DNA of 64,000 nt from NCBI RefSeq assembly GCF_000427625.1, contig NZ_KE386569.1:745376-809375 (forward strand). Reading direction: 5' to 3'. The notes under the pieces are model-generated. The model did not search any database, was not told the origin of the DNA, and saw only the letters and a program-made list of their open reading frames with translations. Each line of letters starts with the position of its first letter. The first letter of the stretch is position 1. The stretch is from Methylobacter luteus IMV-B-3098 (lineage in GTDB: Bacteria > Pseudomonadota > Gammaproteobacteria > Methylococcales > Methylomonadaceae). The translations under genes were made by a program, and so were the position numbers. Positions 12,298 to 21,863 of this stretch are shown one piece after another.

Positions 12298-14559
12298 TTA
12301 AGAGTCGGATCCGGACTCTTGTGTTACGGGCTCAGCTATCTTCGCGGCTACCGGTTCGGGAGCCGGTTTCGGTGATTCCGAAGCCGGGCTGCTGGTATTT
12401 TCACGAGTCTGGGGCTCAGGACGTTCCGCTCTTTCAGCAAAATCATGAGCATAAGGCCGTGATTCACTTCCGGCTTCCTTGGGCGCTTCGTCTGAAGCGA
12501 CATTGGTATCGCCATTGGACTCAGCTCTTTTGTAATTGGGATTACGCGGTCTTCTGCGATTAGGTCCTCTTCTGCTTCTGCCGCTGGATGGTTTCTGCGG
12601 TTGCTGTTCCGCAACTGGCGCTACATTTTCGGTAGGCTTTTCTATGACTTCTGGCTCTGCTACAGGCTCGATTTTAACCGGCTCATTTTGGGTTTCAGTC
12701 AGACTGGTAGCCTCGGGATTGCGTTTACCGCTTCTGTCTTGTCCACGGCCATTACGCTTGGGGCGGGAACTGCGTCTGCTGTCGCGATTTCTACTCGGCT
12801 GGGCTTCGTCGGCTCCTCTGGTTTTTTCAGGGGCTCCTGTTGAGACTTCTTTCTTCTCGGGCTCTGCACTTATTAGAATGCTCGGGCCTATTAGTTTATA
12901 CCAGAAGCGCTTGATCAGGCTGGCCGATACGTTCTTGTTTTGCATCGGTGCGGGGGATTCCGGTAAAAACTCCCTAATAGCTGCTTTTTCAGTTCTTTGT
13001 CTGACTTGCTGGGCAAATTCCGGAATTGTGATCTCTTCTTCTTTTATCTGTTGATAACTCGGTTTTTCTTCGAGCACATCTTTCTCTTTGATTCGCTCGA
13101 TGTCATAAGCTGGTGTTTCCAGATGCTTGCTGGGCAGAATGACAATACTGACTTTTAGTCTTGATTCAACCTGTTCAATGGCATGACGTTTTTCATTCAG
13201 CAGAAAAGTGGCACATTCAATCGGCAAGTGGGCAATGACTTTTTCCGTGCCTTTTTTCATGGCTTCTTCTTCAAGAATACGCAGCACGGCCAGCGCAACC
13301 GATTCTACATTGCGGATAGTGCCTTGGCCTTTACAACGCGGACAGGGTAGTTGCGTGGAGTCACCCAGCGACGGGCGCATTCTTTGCCTGGACATTTCCA
13401 ATAGGCCAAAGCGTGAGATACGGCTGGTTTGGATGCGTGCGCGATCAATTTTTAATGCATCGCGCAGGCGATTTTCAACGAGACGCTGGTTTTTATTCGA
13501 CATCATATCAATGAAGTCGATGACGAACAGGCCGCCCAAGTCGCGCAATCTGAGCTGACGGGCAATTTCATCGGCGGCTTCGAGATTGGTATTGAGGGCG
13601 GTTTCTTCAATGTCGCTGCCCTTTGTGGCGCGCGCAGAGTTGATATCGATCGAAGTCAAGGCTTCGGTATGATCGATCACTAGTGAGCCGCCGGAAGGCA
13701 GGGGCACTTCGCGGCCGTACGCCAATTCAATCTGCGATTCGATCTGATAGCGGCTGAATAACGGAACCGAGTCCTGATAAAGTTTTGCTTTCGGCAAAAA
13801 GTGCGGCATGACCTGCTTCAGAAACTTTTGCACCAGCTTGAACGAGGATTCGTTGTCTATCAGAATCTCGTCAATGTTGCCGCGCAAGTGGTCGCGCAGC
13901 GCGCGTATGATGACATTGCTTTCCTGAAATACCAGAAACGGTGCGATTTGTTCGCTGGAAGTGCGCTCTATGGCTTCCCATAACTGCATCAGGTAGTTTA
14001 AATCCCATTGCAGTTCTTCGGCATTTTTGCCGCAGCCTGCCGTGCGCACGATCAATCCCATGCCGTCCGGAATGTCCAGCGCCGTCATTACTTCACGCAA
14101 TTCGCTACGGGTTTCGCCCTCGATGCGGCGCGAAATGCCGCCTGCCTTTGGATTGTTTGGCATCAGTACCAGATAAGTGCCGGCCAGGCTGATATAGGTC
14201 GTTAAGGCCGCGCCTTTATTGCCGCGCTCTTCCTTTTCAATCTGAACCAGGATTTCCTGACCTTCTTTAATCTGATCTTTAATGGATGGACGACGACCTT
14301 CGGTTTCGGAGCCGTCTTGAGTTTGGCGGTAGGCGGGAGAAATTTCCTTAAAAGGTAAAAAGCCGTGTTTTTCAGCACCATAATTTACAAATGCTGCTTC
14401 GAGGCTGGGCTCTACGCGAGTAATGATGCCTTTGTATATATTAGACTTTTTTTGTTCTTTAGAAGGGACTTCTATGTCAAAATCATACAGTTTTTGACCG
14501 TCTACCAATGCGACTCGCAGTTCTTCTGCCTGCGTAGCGTTGATAAGCATTCTTTTCAT
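12298..14559 (-). CDS. rne: Ribonuclease E
   Basis: RNase E is the endoribonuclease that begins mRNA decay and processes rRNA and tRNA precursors, forming the degradosome scaffold at the inner membrane. The 753-residue product opens with [17 protein letters not shown]. It has an S1 domain (about 38-120), the catalytic Asp305 (SIDINSA) and Asp348 (VIDFIDM), and the zinc-link CPRC at 406-409. The C-terminal part after about residue 520 is low complexity, rich in Arg, Pro, Glu and Ala, as in degradosome scaffolds. That tail is much shorter than the roughly 530-residue E. coli tail. Its long leader and divergence from rluC match the conserved enterobacterial layout. Confidence 0.94.
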   Translation of the reverse strand: MKRMLINATQAEELRVALVDGQKLYDFDIEVPSKEQKKSNIYKGIITRVEPSLEAAFVNYGAEKHGFLPFKEISPAYRQTQDGSETEGRRPSIKDQIKEGQEILVQIEKEERGNKGAALTTYISLAGTYLVLMPNNPKAGGISRRIEGETRSELREVMTALDIPDGMGLIVRTAGCGKNAEELQWDLNYLMQLWEAIERTSSEQIAPFLVFQESNVIIRALRDHLRGNIDEILIDNESSFKLVQKFLKQVMPHFLPKAKLYQDSVPLFSRYQIESQIELAYGREVPLPSGGSLVIDHTEALTSIDINSARATKGSDIEETALNTNLEAADEIARQLRLRDLGGLFVIDFIDMMSNKNQRLVENRLRDALKIDRARIQTSRISRFGLLEMSRQRMRPSLGDSTQLPCPRCKGQGTIRNVESVALAVLRILEEEAMKKGTEKVIAHLPIECATFLLNEKRHAIEQVESRLKVSIVILPSKHLETPAYDIERIKEKDVLEEKPSYQQIKEEEITIPEFAQQVRQRTEKAAIREFLPESPAPMQNKNVSASLIKRFWYKLIGPSILISAEPEKKEVSTGAPEKTRGADEAQPSRNRDSRRSSRPKRNGRGQDRSGKRNPEATSLTETQNEPVKIEPVAEPEVIEKPTENVAPVAEQQPQKPSSGRSRRGPNRRRPRNPNYKRAESNGDTNVASDEAPKEAGSESRPYAHDFAERAERPEPQTRENTSSPASESPKPAPEPVAAKIAEPVTQESGSDS

Positions 14560-15069
14560 TCAATTATCCTTGTGGTTTCCTGCTCCATTATCAGACTTTA
14601 CTGATCAGACTGGGTTTAGGTCTAGTGCTAAGTAAGTTTGTAAGGTCAAACTAGATTCATTTTTCTGGCCAATAACGCATCAGACTTGTTTTTTACGGTT
14701 TTGTTTTTTCCGTCATCTAAGCGTTGCAGTTGGTATCTTGACCTTCAAGACGTGAAGGCAACGATAATTGGCACGGACAACTACTAAGCAAATAAATATT
14801 CTTTTTTCAGTCTTGTTGTAAATTCTGTCTTAAACAGGAGTTGTAAATCGTTCGTCATGGGTCGAACGCTACCCGAAAAATCTTATTTGAAGACTCAGCG
14901 CCGTAATCGGCTGTTTTATCTTCATTTGGGTTGCCGGCTCAGTTTCATCATGGAAATCTGCCGAGCAAAAGTATGTTTTTTATATTAAAACTTGCTTAAT
15001 ATAGCAACCTTATCGCTCTACATCAATTTAAAGAATCAATCATAACGAGATGCTGGTATTATCTATATC
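14560..15069 (-). promoter_or_regulatory. Long rne leader / rne-rluC intergenic region
   Basis: These 510 bp separate divergent rne and rluC. In E. coli the rne 5' leader is long and folded, and RNase E feeds back on its own mRNA through it. Here I can see two candidate hairpins: CCTTCA / TGAAGG at 14742-14758, and CGTTCG / CGAACG at 14849-14868. An equivalent autoregulatory role is inferred from position and length, not from sequence identity. No gene is visible. Confidence 0.5.
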
Positions 15070-16026
15070 ATGAATTCAGAAGAACAAAGTGCGCCAAAAG
15101 TTCAATTTGTCGAAATTACGGAAGAAAATAGTGATCAACGATTGGACAATTTTTTAATTACTCGCTTGAAAGGCGTCCCTAAAAGCCGCATTTATCGTAT
15201 TGTTCGCAAAGGTGAGGTTAGAGTCAACAAAGGCCGTGTGGACGTTAAGTACCGCCTGGAAGCAGGCGATATCGTCAGGATCCCGCCGGTTCGGGTGTCG
15301 GAAAAAGCCGAGGAAACATTTGTCGGCCAGAATTTAAGGGATGCCCTGCAAAAAAATATTTTATTTGAGGATGATGCCTTTTTAATTTTGAACAAGCCTT
15401 CGGGGTTTGCGGTTCACGGCGGCAGCGGCATAAACTCGGGCATTATCGAAGGACTGAGACAGATAAGACCGGAGGCCCATTTTCTGGAGTTGGTGCATCG
15501 GCTGGACCGCGATACTTCCGGTTGCTTGTTGATAGCGAAGAAGCGCAGCGCTTTGCGTAAGCTGCATGAACTTTTCCGCAGTGATCAGGTTCATAAGACC
15601 TATATGGCACTATTGGCAGGCCAGTGGGCTAAAAAGCAAGCCGTGGTTACCGTACCTTTGCAAAAAAATGTCAATAAAGGCGGCGAGCGCATGGTGGTCG
15701 TCAGTCAATCCGGCAAACAGGCCGAAACGGTTTTCAAACGTCTGAAATTATTCCGTGATGCGACATTGGTCGAAGCCTCCCCGAAAACAGGGCGTACACA
15801 TCAGATACGGGTTCACGCCGCCTGGTTAGGTCATCCTATTGTCGGTGACGATCGTTATGGCCTGGATGAGGTTAACAAGGCATTTAAAAGCAGAGGCTAT
15901 AAACGCTTGTTTCTACATGCGCAAAAACTGAAATTCCAGCATCCGGTCAGCGGCGAGCTACTGAAAATCTTTGCCCCTCTGCCGCAGGATCTGGAAGAAT
16001 TATTAAGCCATGAAGAGCAGATTTGA
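15070..16026 (+). CDS. rluC: 23S rRNA pseudouridine synthase RluC
   Basis: RluC makes pseudouridines at 955, 2504 and 2580 of 23S rRNA. The 318-residue protein has an N-terminal S4 RNA-binding domain (about 22-75) and the RluA-type catalytic motif HRLDRDTSG with Asp146. GRTHQIRVH and the C-terminal GDDRYG are also present. The location divergent from rne is the same as in E. coli, which favours RluC over RluA or RluD. The last 17 bp overlap the start of the HAD phosphatase gene, so the two are likely translated from one mRNA. Confidence 0.92.
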   Translation: MNSEEQSAPKVQFVEITEENSDQRLDNFLITRLKGVPKSRIYRIVRKGEVRVNKGRVDVKYRLEAGDIVRIPPVRVSEKAEETFVGQNLRDALQKNILFEDDAFLILNKPSGFAVHGGSGINSGIIEGLRQIRPEAHFLELVHRLDRDTSGCLLIAKKRSALRKLHELFRSDQVHKTYMALLAGQWAKKQAVVTVPLQKNVNKGGERMVVVSQSGKQAETVFKRLKLFRDATLVEASPKTGRTHQIRVHAAWLGHPIVGDDRYGLDEVNKAFKSRGYKRLFLHAQKLKFQHPVSGELLKIFAPLPQDLEELLSHEEQI

Positions 16027-16663
16027 TTTAATTATATTTGACTGGGACGGCACTTTAGTTGATTCCATTGATTGGATTGTCACCTGTTTACAGCACGCAG
16101 CAGTGTCTTGCAATTGCACTATTCCGGAACGGCAAGCGGCAAAGGATGTCATTGGCTTGAGCACCAAAAATGCGATACAGACTTTGTTTACGGGAGCCGA
16201 CGAGGAAACCCGGAATCAATTAATGTCCTGTTATATTGAGGCATTTTTCGCCAGGCAGATTAGCAGGGATGATTTATTCGCGGGCGTGTATGAGATGCTG
16301 GTGCAACTGAAACGGGCGGGCTTTCAGCTGGCCGTGGCGACCGGGAAAAGCCGGGCCGGGCTGGACAAGGCTCTGCAGGCGACAGGAACCGAAGACTTAT
16401 TTGATATTACGCGCTGCGCCGATGAGACCGCTTCAAAGCCCGATCCCGCCATGGTTCTGGACATTATCCAGCACGTGGAGGTGGCCAATGAACGGACTTT
16501 AATGGTGGGTGATTCGATTCACGACATGCAAATGGCGCTTAATGCGCAAATTGCTTCAATTGCCGTATCGTGCGGGGCACATTCAAAAGAGATATTGCAA
16601 CAATATAATCCGTTGACATGCTTACAACAGCCGGCGGAATTACTAGCTATTATTGGAGGTTAA
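16010..16663 (+). CDS. HAD-superfamily hydrolase, phosphoglycolate phosphatase-like
   Basis: The 217-residue protein has HAD motif I DWDGTLVDS (residues 8-16), motif II as VATGKSR, the Lys in ASKPDP, and motif IV GDSIHDMQMA. The cap domain is of the small helical kind found in Gph-like phosphatases. Many genomes place a HAD phosphatase after rluC, often called a phosphoglycolate phosphatase, but the substrate is not proven. It overlaps rluC by 17 bp and ends 7 bp before sppA, so rluC, this gene and sppA form one operon. Confidence 0.88.
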   Translation: MKSRFDLIIFDWDGTLVDSIDWIVTCLQHAAVSCNCTIPERQAAKDVIGLSTKNAIQTLFTGADEETRNQLMSCYIEAFFARQISRDDLFAGVYEMLVQLKRAGFQLAVATGKSRAGLDKALQATGTEDLFDITRCADETASKPDPAMVLDIIQHVEVANERTLMVGDSIHDMQMALNAQIASIAVSCGAHSKEILQQYNPLTCLQQPAELLAIIGG

Positions 16664-16670
16664 GAAAGTA

Positions 16671-17651
16671 ATGGAAAATCAACAAGACAGTCAAGTTAAA
16701 GCAGGGGCTAAACAGGAGGCTGGATGGGAGCGCGAAGTTCTTGAAAAAGTGGCTTTAGCGGCCGTGACAGAACAGACGAGAGCAAGACGCTGGAGCGTTT
16801 TTTTCAGGTCTCTGGTGTTTTTGTATTTGTGTGTCGTGCTGACCATGTTCATGTATCCGAATGTCAGGGAGAATATGGTGGGCGATGGCAGTAAGGGGCA
16901 CGCCGCGGTTATTGATGTAGTTGGAATGATAGCGGAAGATAAGGATGCCAATGCCGATAGCATCATTAAAAGCCTAAAAAACGCAGTAAAAGACAAAAAT
17001 ACCAAAGGCATTATTTTGCATGCCAATTCGCCTGGCGGCAGTCCGGTTCAGTCATCTTATGTCTATGATGAAATCAGAAAGATCAAAAAAGAGCGTCCTG
17101 ACTTGCCAGTGTATACCGTAGTCAGCGATATTTGCGCTTCAGGTTGTTACTATATCGCTTCAGCGAGCGATAAGATTTTTGTCAATCAGGCCAGTCTTAT
17201 TGGCTCCATAGGCGTTCTCATGGATGGTTTCGGGTTTGTTAACGTTATGGAAAAACTGGGCGTCGAACGCCGGTTGCTGACGGCGGGCACGCATAAAGCC
17301 ATGCTGGATCCGTTTTCACCGCCTAAGGAAGACGAAACACGCTATATGCAGGGGTTGCTGGATCAGGTCCACCAGCAATTTATCGGTGCCGTTAAAGCCG
17401 GCCGCGGCGACAGGCTTAAGGATGCGCCCGAACTCTTTTCGGGACTGGTCTGGACCGGTGAAGAGGGTGTCAAACTTGGTGTGGCCGATGCATTCGGTAA
17501 CGATGATTATGTAGCCAAGGAAATTATTGGCGTCGAGAATAAAGTTGATTTTACGCAGCAGGAACAATTGCTCGACAGAATCGCAGGCAAATTGGGCGCA
17601 TCTTTCGGACAGGTTATCGGCAGTATGGCCAAAGGATTGTCGTTGCAGTAA
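16671..17651 (+). CDS. sppA: Signal peptide peptidase SppA, short form (family S49)
   Basis: This inner-membrane serine protease of about 326 residues degrades cleaved signal peptides. A single membrane segment follows the basic stretch near residues 38-55 (LVFLYLCVVLTMFMYP). The S49 core holds the probable nucleophile Ser in CASGCYYIAS near residue 156 and the probable general base Lys in AGTHKAMLDP near 208, the Ser-Lys arrangement known from the single-domain enzymes. The second Gly of the usual SGG nucleophile motif is Cys here. I chose ATG 16671 because GGAGG sits 11 bp upstream; a longer frame would begin at a TTG inside the HAD stop region. Confidence 0.88.
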   Translation: MENQQDSQVKAGAKQEAGWEREVLEKVALAAVTEQTRARRWSVFFRSLVFLYLCVVLTMFMYPNVRENMVGDGSKGHAAVIDVVGMIAEDKDANADSIIKSLKNAVKDKNTKGIILHANSPGGSPVQSSYVYDEIRKIKKERPDLPVYTVVSDICASGCYYIASASDKIFVNQASLIGSIGVLMDGFGFVNVMEKLGVERRLLTAGTHKAMLDPFSPPKEDETRYMQGLLDQVHQQFIGAVKAGRGDRLKDAPELFSGLVWTGEEGVKLGVADAFGNDDYVAKEIIGVENKVDFTQQEQLLDRIAGKLGASFGQVIGSMAKGLSLQ

Positions 17652-17783
17652 CGAATTCAGTTTGGATTCAGCATAATGGTTTAAAATCCTTTCCGCTCAA
17701 TGTATTCTCCTGATTGTATAAGTCCGGGCATGGTTACTTTAAGCAATGGCTAAATAAATAATAACTTGAGCTCTGGATCATCC

Positions 17784-18041
17784 ATGAGAAATTTGATTAA
17801 ACTGCTTGCACTGGTCCTGCTATTCTCCAATGTCTGCTATGCGGAAAGCGCTATTATGCTGGCGCGTGTCAGCCTGGATCAGGCTACAAAGCAAATCATT
17901 AAAAAAGGCGGTAAAAAAGTGCTGGGGGCTCAAACTGAGATAATCAACGGCCGGGAAGTGCATGTGATTAAAGTTTTAACACCCGATGGACGTATTCAGC
18001 ATTATCTGATCGATGCCGAGACCGGTGAAGTAATCAGTTAA
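17784..18041 (+). CDS. PepSY-domain periplasmic protein next to a two-component system
   Basis: This small protein of 85 residues has a cleavable signal peptide (LIKLLALVLLFSNVCYA) followed by one PepSY-like module with GKKVLGAQTEI, HVIKVLTPDGR and YLIDAETGEVI. Such single-PepSY proteins are commonly encoded next to PhoPQ-like systems and may modulate or be sensed by the kinase; that link is inferred from position. The stop lies 16 bp before the response regulator start. ATG 17784 is preferred to an upstream TTG because it gives a normal signal peptide. Confidence 0.8.
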   Translation: MRNLIKLLALVLLFSNVCYAESAIMLARVSLDQATKQIIKKGGKKVLGAQTEIINGREVHVIKVLTPDGRIQHYLIDAETGEVIS

Positions 18042-18057
18042 TTTAAAGAAGAAAAAC

Positions 18058-18735
18058 ATGCGTATTCTTGTTGTCGAAGATGAAGTGACGCTTTGCGAAC
18101 AGATTCAAGAGTTCCTGGCGGATAAAGGGTTTGCCGTCGATACGGCCCATACGGGCAGCGATGGTTTTTATATGGGTAAGGAGTATCCGCTTGATGCGGC
18201 TGTTGTTGATATTGGGCTTCCTGATTTTTCCGGCATTGAGTTGATCAAACGGTTGCGCAAAAACAATATTAAAATACCGATCCTGATCCTGACGGCCAGG
18301 AGTCGATGGCAGGAGAAAGTGGAAGGGCTGGAAGCCGGTGCGGATGATTATCTGGTCAAGCCTTTTCATTATGAAGAGTTATTGGCCAGGATAAATGCCT
18401 TGATCAGACGCTCTGCCGGGCAGGCTCATCCCGTTTTAAGCCACGGTAATATAGAACTGGATACCGTAGCGCAGGAGGTCACCGTTTCCGGTATGAAACT
18501 GGAGTTGACGGCCTATGAATACAAGGTGCTGGAGTACCTGATGTTCCGTAAAGGCGAAGTTGTCTCTAAATCCGTTCTGACAGCACACATTTACGATGAA
18601 GACTTCGATCGTGACAGTAATGTCATTGAAGTCTTCATCGGCCGCTTGAGGAAAAAACTTGATCCCGACGGTACGTTGAAACCCATTGAAACATTGCGCG
18701 GCCGAGGTTATCGCGTGCCGGTCATTTCTTCATGA
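18058..18735 (+). CDS. OmpR/PhoP-family response regulator
   Basis: The 225-residue protein has a receiver domain with the acidic pocket VEDE (residues 6-9), phospho-acceptor Asp51 (VVDIGLPD), the Thr of LTARSR and Lys near 101 (DYLVKPF). A winged-helix domain (about 125-222) ends with GRLRKKLDP and LRGRGYRV. It is a DNA-binding transcription factor activated by the kinase encoded 64 bp downstream. The closest named group is PhoP/QseB-like. The target genes are unknown; the PepSY gene in front is a candidate. Confidence 0.92.
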   Translation: MRILVVEDEVTLCEQIQEFLADKGFAVDTAHTGSDGFYMGKEYPLDAAVVDIGLPDFSGIELIKRLRKNNIKIPILILTARSRWQEKVEGLEAGADDYLVKPFHYEELLARINALIRRSAGQAHPVLSHGNIELDTVAQEVTVSGMKLELTAYEYKVLEYLMFRKGEVVSKSVLTAHIYDEDFDRDSNVIEVFIGRLRKKLDPDGTLKPIETLRGRGYRVPVISS

Positions 18736-18798
18736 AGTAACTCTTTCTGCAAAGGCGCTTAATGCCCTTTTGCATATCATTTCTCTCAAAGGCGTTGA

Positions 18799-20157
18799 GT
18801 GCAAACTAGATCTTTAAGCTTTCGATTGCTGGCATCTGCCGGTTTGGTGCTTGCCGCCTTCTTTGCATTGGTGGCTGTTGTTCTTGAACAAAGCTTTCGC
18901 GAAAGCGCCGAACAGGTATTGAAGGAAAAATTGCAGGTTCAGGTTTATTCGCTTTTATCCGCTGCCGACCTTAAAAATTCCGGTCAATTGGTTATGCCTG
19001 CCGATTTGCCCGAACCCAGGTTTACCAATCCGGGTTCGGGTCTTTACGGATTTATTCAGCAAATAAAAAAGGGAAAGCCGGCATTGGTCTGGCATTCGGC
19101 TTCGGCAATCGGCCTGGATCCGGTGGCGCCGCCTGCTGGATTAAGTGCGGGTGAGTCGGCTTTTTTATTGGATGAGCAAGGGCGTTACTATGCGCTGCAT
19201 TATGATGTGATTTGGGAAAGCCGGGCCCGTGTAGAGCGTGAATATACGTTCACCGTGACTGAGGATGCCGAGTTTGTGAGCGGTCAGGTGGATCGTTTTA
19301 AAGCGGCGTTGAGATTCTGGTTGCTGGCAATAGGACTGGTTCTGATTTTTATTCAGTTTGCCGTGTTACGCTGGAGCTTAAAGCCGCTGCGCGTTGTAGT
19401 CAGGGATCTTGAAGCTATAGAAAAAGGCAAAAAGACCCGTTTGGACGGCCGTTATGCGACGGAGTTGCAAGGCCTGGCCGGCAATCTGAATGCCTTGATC
19501 AGCAGTGAGCGGGCGCATTTGGAGCGGTACCGCAATACTCTGGCCGATCTGGCCCACAGCTTGAAGACGCCGCTGGCTATACTGCGGGGCTGTACTGAGT
19601 CTTTCAGCGATAATAAGGAGACCGTGCAAGAGCAGATTTTCCGCATGAATGAGATTGTCGAGTATCAATTGCAGCGGGCCGCCGCGAAAGGCGAGCATCA
19701 AATTACGCGAACAGTGGATGTGGCAGTCATTATTAAAAAAATCATCGCATCGCTCAGTAAGGTTTATATCGATAAAGGCATTGCTTTCGACGTTGATGTC
19801 CCAGAGCCTTGCCAGATCTATTGCGAGGAAGGTGACTTTTACGAAATCGCGGGCAATTTGTTGGATAATGCCTGCAAATGGTGTCGTCAGAAGATTAGCA
19901 TCAGCGTTTCATTCAATGACCCAAAGGTCGGTTCTGGCTTTTCGGTGTTGTTGCGGGTTGAGGATGATGGACCTGGCATTCCTGCCGATAAGCTTAAGGA
20001 AATTCTGAAAAGAGGAGTTCGGGCCGATGAGAATATTCATGGGCACGGGATCGGCATGGCGGTAGTCTACGAATTAACGGGGCTTCTGGGTGGCAGGTTG
20101 GAAGGAGGTAAAAGCAAACCATTGGGAGGTATGAGTTGGCTTGTTTATTTACCATGA
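18799..20157 (+). CDS. Sensor histidine kinase, PhoQ-like
   Basis: The 452-residue inner-membrane kinase has membrane segments at about 10-28 and 172-192, enclosing a periplasmic sensor of about 140 residues. A HAMP-like linker follows, then the H-box LADLAHSLKTPLAIL with the phosphorylated His near 253. ATP-binding motifs are NLLDNACKW, DDGPGIP and GHGIGMAVV. The H-box and overall layout resemble PhoQ. The signal sensed is not readable. The start is a GTG at 18799. The gene ends only 8 bp from the stop of the convergent ligase gene, so the two mRNAs must overlap at their 3' ends. Confidence 0.88.
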   Translation: MQTRSLSFRLLASAGLVLAAFFALVAVVLEQSFRESAEQVLKEKLQVQVYSLLSAADLKNSGQLVMPADLPEPRFTNPGSGLYGFIQQIKKGKPALVWHSASAIGLDPVAPPAGLSAGESAFLLDEQGRYYALHYDVIWESRARVEREYTFTVTEDAEFVSGQVDRFKAALRFWLLAIGLVLIFIQFAVLRWSLKPLRVVVRDLEAIEKGKKTRLDGRYATELQGLAGNLNALISSERAHLERYRNTLADLAHSLKTPLAILRGCTESFSDNKETVQEQIFRMNEIVEYQLQRAAAKGEHQITRTVDVAVIIKKIIASLSKVYIDKGIAFDVDVPEPCQIYCEEGDFYEIAGNLLDNACKWCRQKISISVSFNDPKVGSGFSVLLRVEDDGPGIPADKLKEILKRGVRADENIHGHGIGMAVVYELTGLLGGRLEGGKSKPLGGMSWLVYLP

Positions 20158-20165
20158 TTTTGGCT

Positions 20166-21719
20166 TCACAAGCCTTTGCTACGGTTCTCCATGCGCCTTA
20201 AGAATTCGGTCAGGATCAATACGTAGAGTTCGTCGCCCAGATATTTGTCTTCAATACCGCTGTCGATGTTCGGATTGTCGTTTACTTCTATCACATAGCC
20301 CTTGCCGTCTTTTTCCTTGACATCCACGCCATACAGGCCGCTGCCTATCGGCTGAGTAGCTTTCAGCGCTGCTTCCAATACGGCTTTGGGTGCCTCAAAA
20401 GTCGGCAGGGTATCAAAATTTCCGCTATCGGTCCGACTGCCGCCATGGCGATAGATCTGCCAGTGATTTTTAACCATGTAATAACGGCAGGCATACAAAG
20501 CCTTGTTGTTGAATACGCCGATGCGCCAGTCAAAATCCGTATACAGAAATTCCTGAGCCAGAAGCAGTGCCGATTTCTGAAACAGTTCCTCGACCTTAAG
20601 ATCCAGTTCTTGCCGATTATTAACTTTAACAATGCCGCGGGAAAAAGAGCCGTCCGGTATTTTGATGACCACCGGAAAGCCGGCTTCGGCTTCCAGTTTA
20701 TCCAGGTGCCCGGCATTGCCTTTATGCAGCAGCCAGGTTCTGGGCGACGGGACGCGATGTGTGCGAAACAGATCGGCAAGGTAAACTTTGTTGGTGCAGC
20801 GCAGAATAGAGGTCGGGTCATCGATAACCACCAGGCCTTCGGCCTCGGCTTTTTTGGCAAAGCGGTAGGTATGATGATCTATGGCCGTGGTTTCGCGGAT
20901 AAACAGGCCGTCAAATTCAGACAGGCGTATATAGTGCTGCTGTGATATCAGTTCGACTTCTATGCCCAGTTGCCTGCCGATTTTGATGAATTTTTTAAGG
21001 GCTGCACGGTTGCTCGGCGGCAGTTTTTCTTCCGGATTGATCAGAATGGCGAGGTCGTAACGCGCGGCTTTACGGGCGCGTCCTTTGCGCCAGACTTTTT
21101 TGCTGAACTGGTCCAGGGCTTCGGCAAAGACCGTTTCCATTTCTTCACTCAGTCCGCGATGCGATATGGCTTTTAAACTGGTGATTTCCCATTGTTGCCG
21201 AAAACGTAGCGTGACTTCCAGAATCGGGCAGGGGAAACGTTCAAACAATAGCCTTGCCAATTCGTTAAAAGCCGGGTCGGACGTGGTGCCAAAATAAGTC
21301 AACAGGGTGACTTCGGTTTCCTGGTTTTGGCTTTTAAAAGCCCGCTTCAGGGTTCGGGACAAGTCTTCGAACGGCAGTCGGTATGAAGCGCTTTCAGTTT
21401 CTTTGCTGTAACTTTTAAAGGTGCGCGTCAGCGTTGGAGACAAGTCTTCAAGCTGAAGACGATATAACGATTTCTTGCCCAGATCATTCAGTACCTTGAC
21501 AGAGGGGATAACGTGATGCCCTCTGGCTTCGGCCAGCAAAGAACAGTAATAGCCATCTGAAAGGTAACGATAGCTGCTGCAGAGATTGATGACGCGTGTG
21601 CGTAGTTGGGAGCCGCTTTGCTCGGTCGCCAGATAAGTTTCAAAGGCCATCACCTGATCACTTGGATAATAAGGTCCCCAGTCGGAAAGACTATCAACAA
21701 CCAGAATGGTACGCGCCAT
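20166..21719 (-). CDS. RLAN-RimK ATP-grasp ligase (RimK family, long form)
   Basis: This 517-residue protein has an N-terminal RimK-like ligase-associated region (RLAN, about 1-190), a linker rich in basic residues, and a C-terminal ATP-grasp ligase (about 290-510). The last carries VVIKIPDGSFSRGIVKV, the FDWRIGVFNNKAL segment and the metal-binding end VIEVNDNPNID. RimK-type enzymes join an amino acid, often glutamate, to a carboxylate on a peptide or protein. This long form is known from comparative studies to travel with M14-like and GNAT-C39 genes, exactly as here. ATG 21719 is used; a longer frame starts at a weaker codon six residues upstream. The acceptor and the amino acid added are unknown. 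Confidence 0.85.
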   Translation of the reverse strand: MARTILVVDSLSDWGPYYPSDQVMAFETYLATEQSGSQLRTRVINLCSSYRYLSDGYYCSLLAEARGHHVIPSVKVLNDLGKKSLYRLQLEDLSPTLTRTFKSYSKETESASYRLPFEDLSRTLKRAFKSQNQETEVTLLTYFGTTSDPAFNELARLLFERFPCPILEVTLRFRQQWEITSLKAISHRGLSEEMETVFAEALDQFSKKVWRKGRARKAARYDLAILINPEEKLPPSNRAALKKFIKIGRQLGIEVELISQQHYIRLSEFDGLFIRETTAIDHHTYRFAKKAEAEGLVVIDDPTSILRCTNKVYLADLFRTHRVPSPRTWLLHKGNAGHLDKLEAEAGFPVVIKIPDGSFSRGIVKVNNRQELDLKVEELFQKSALLLAQEFLYTDFDWRIGVFNNKALYACRYYMVKNHWQIYRHGGSRTDSGNFDTLPTFEAPKAVLEAALKATQPIGSGLYGVDVKEKDGKGYVIEVNDNPNIDSGIEDKYLGDELYVLILTEFLRRMENRSKGL

Positions 21720-21863
21720 AGCAAATAAAAGCCTCAAATAAGATAAACTATAATTTTGGAACCAGTCAGATTTTTCTACAAGGGGTTTTCTTTAGGACTT
21801 GGAAAAATATTTTATATTGGTCTGACTGGCGCTATGCTAAAGAAAATTTCTTAGGTAATCATT

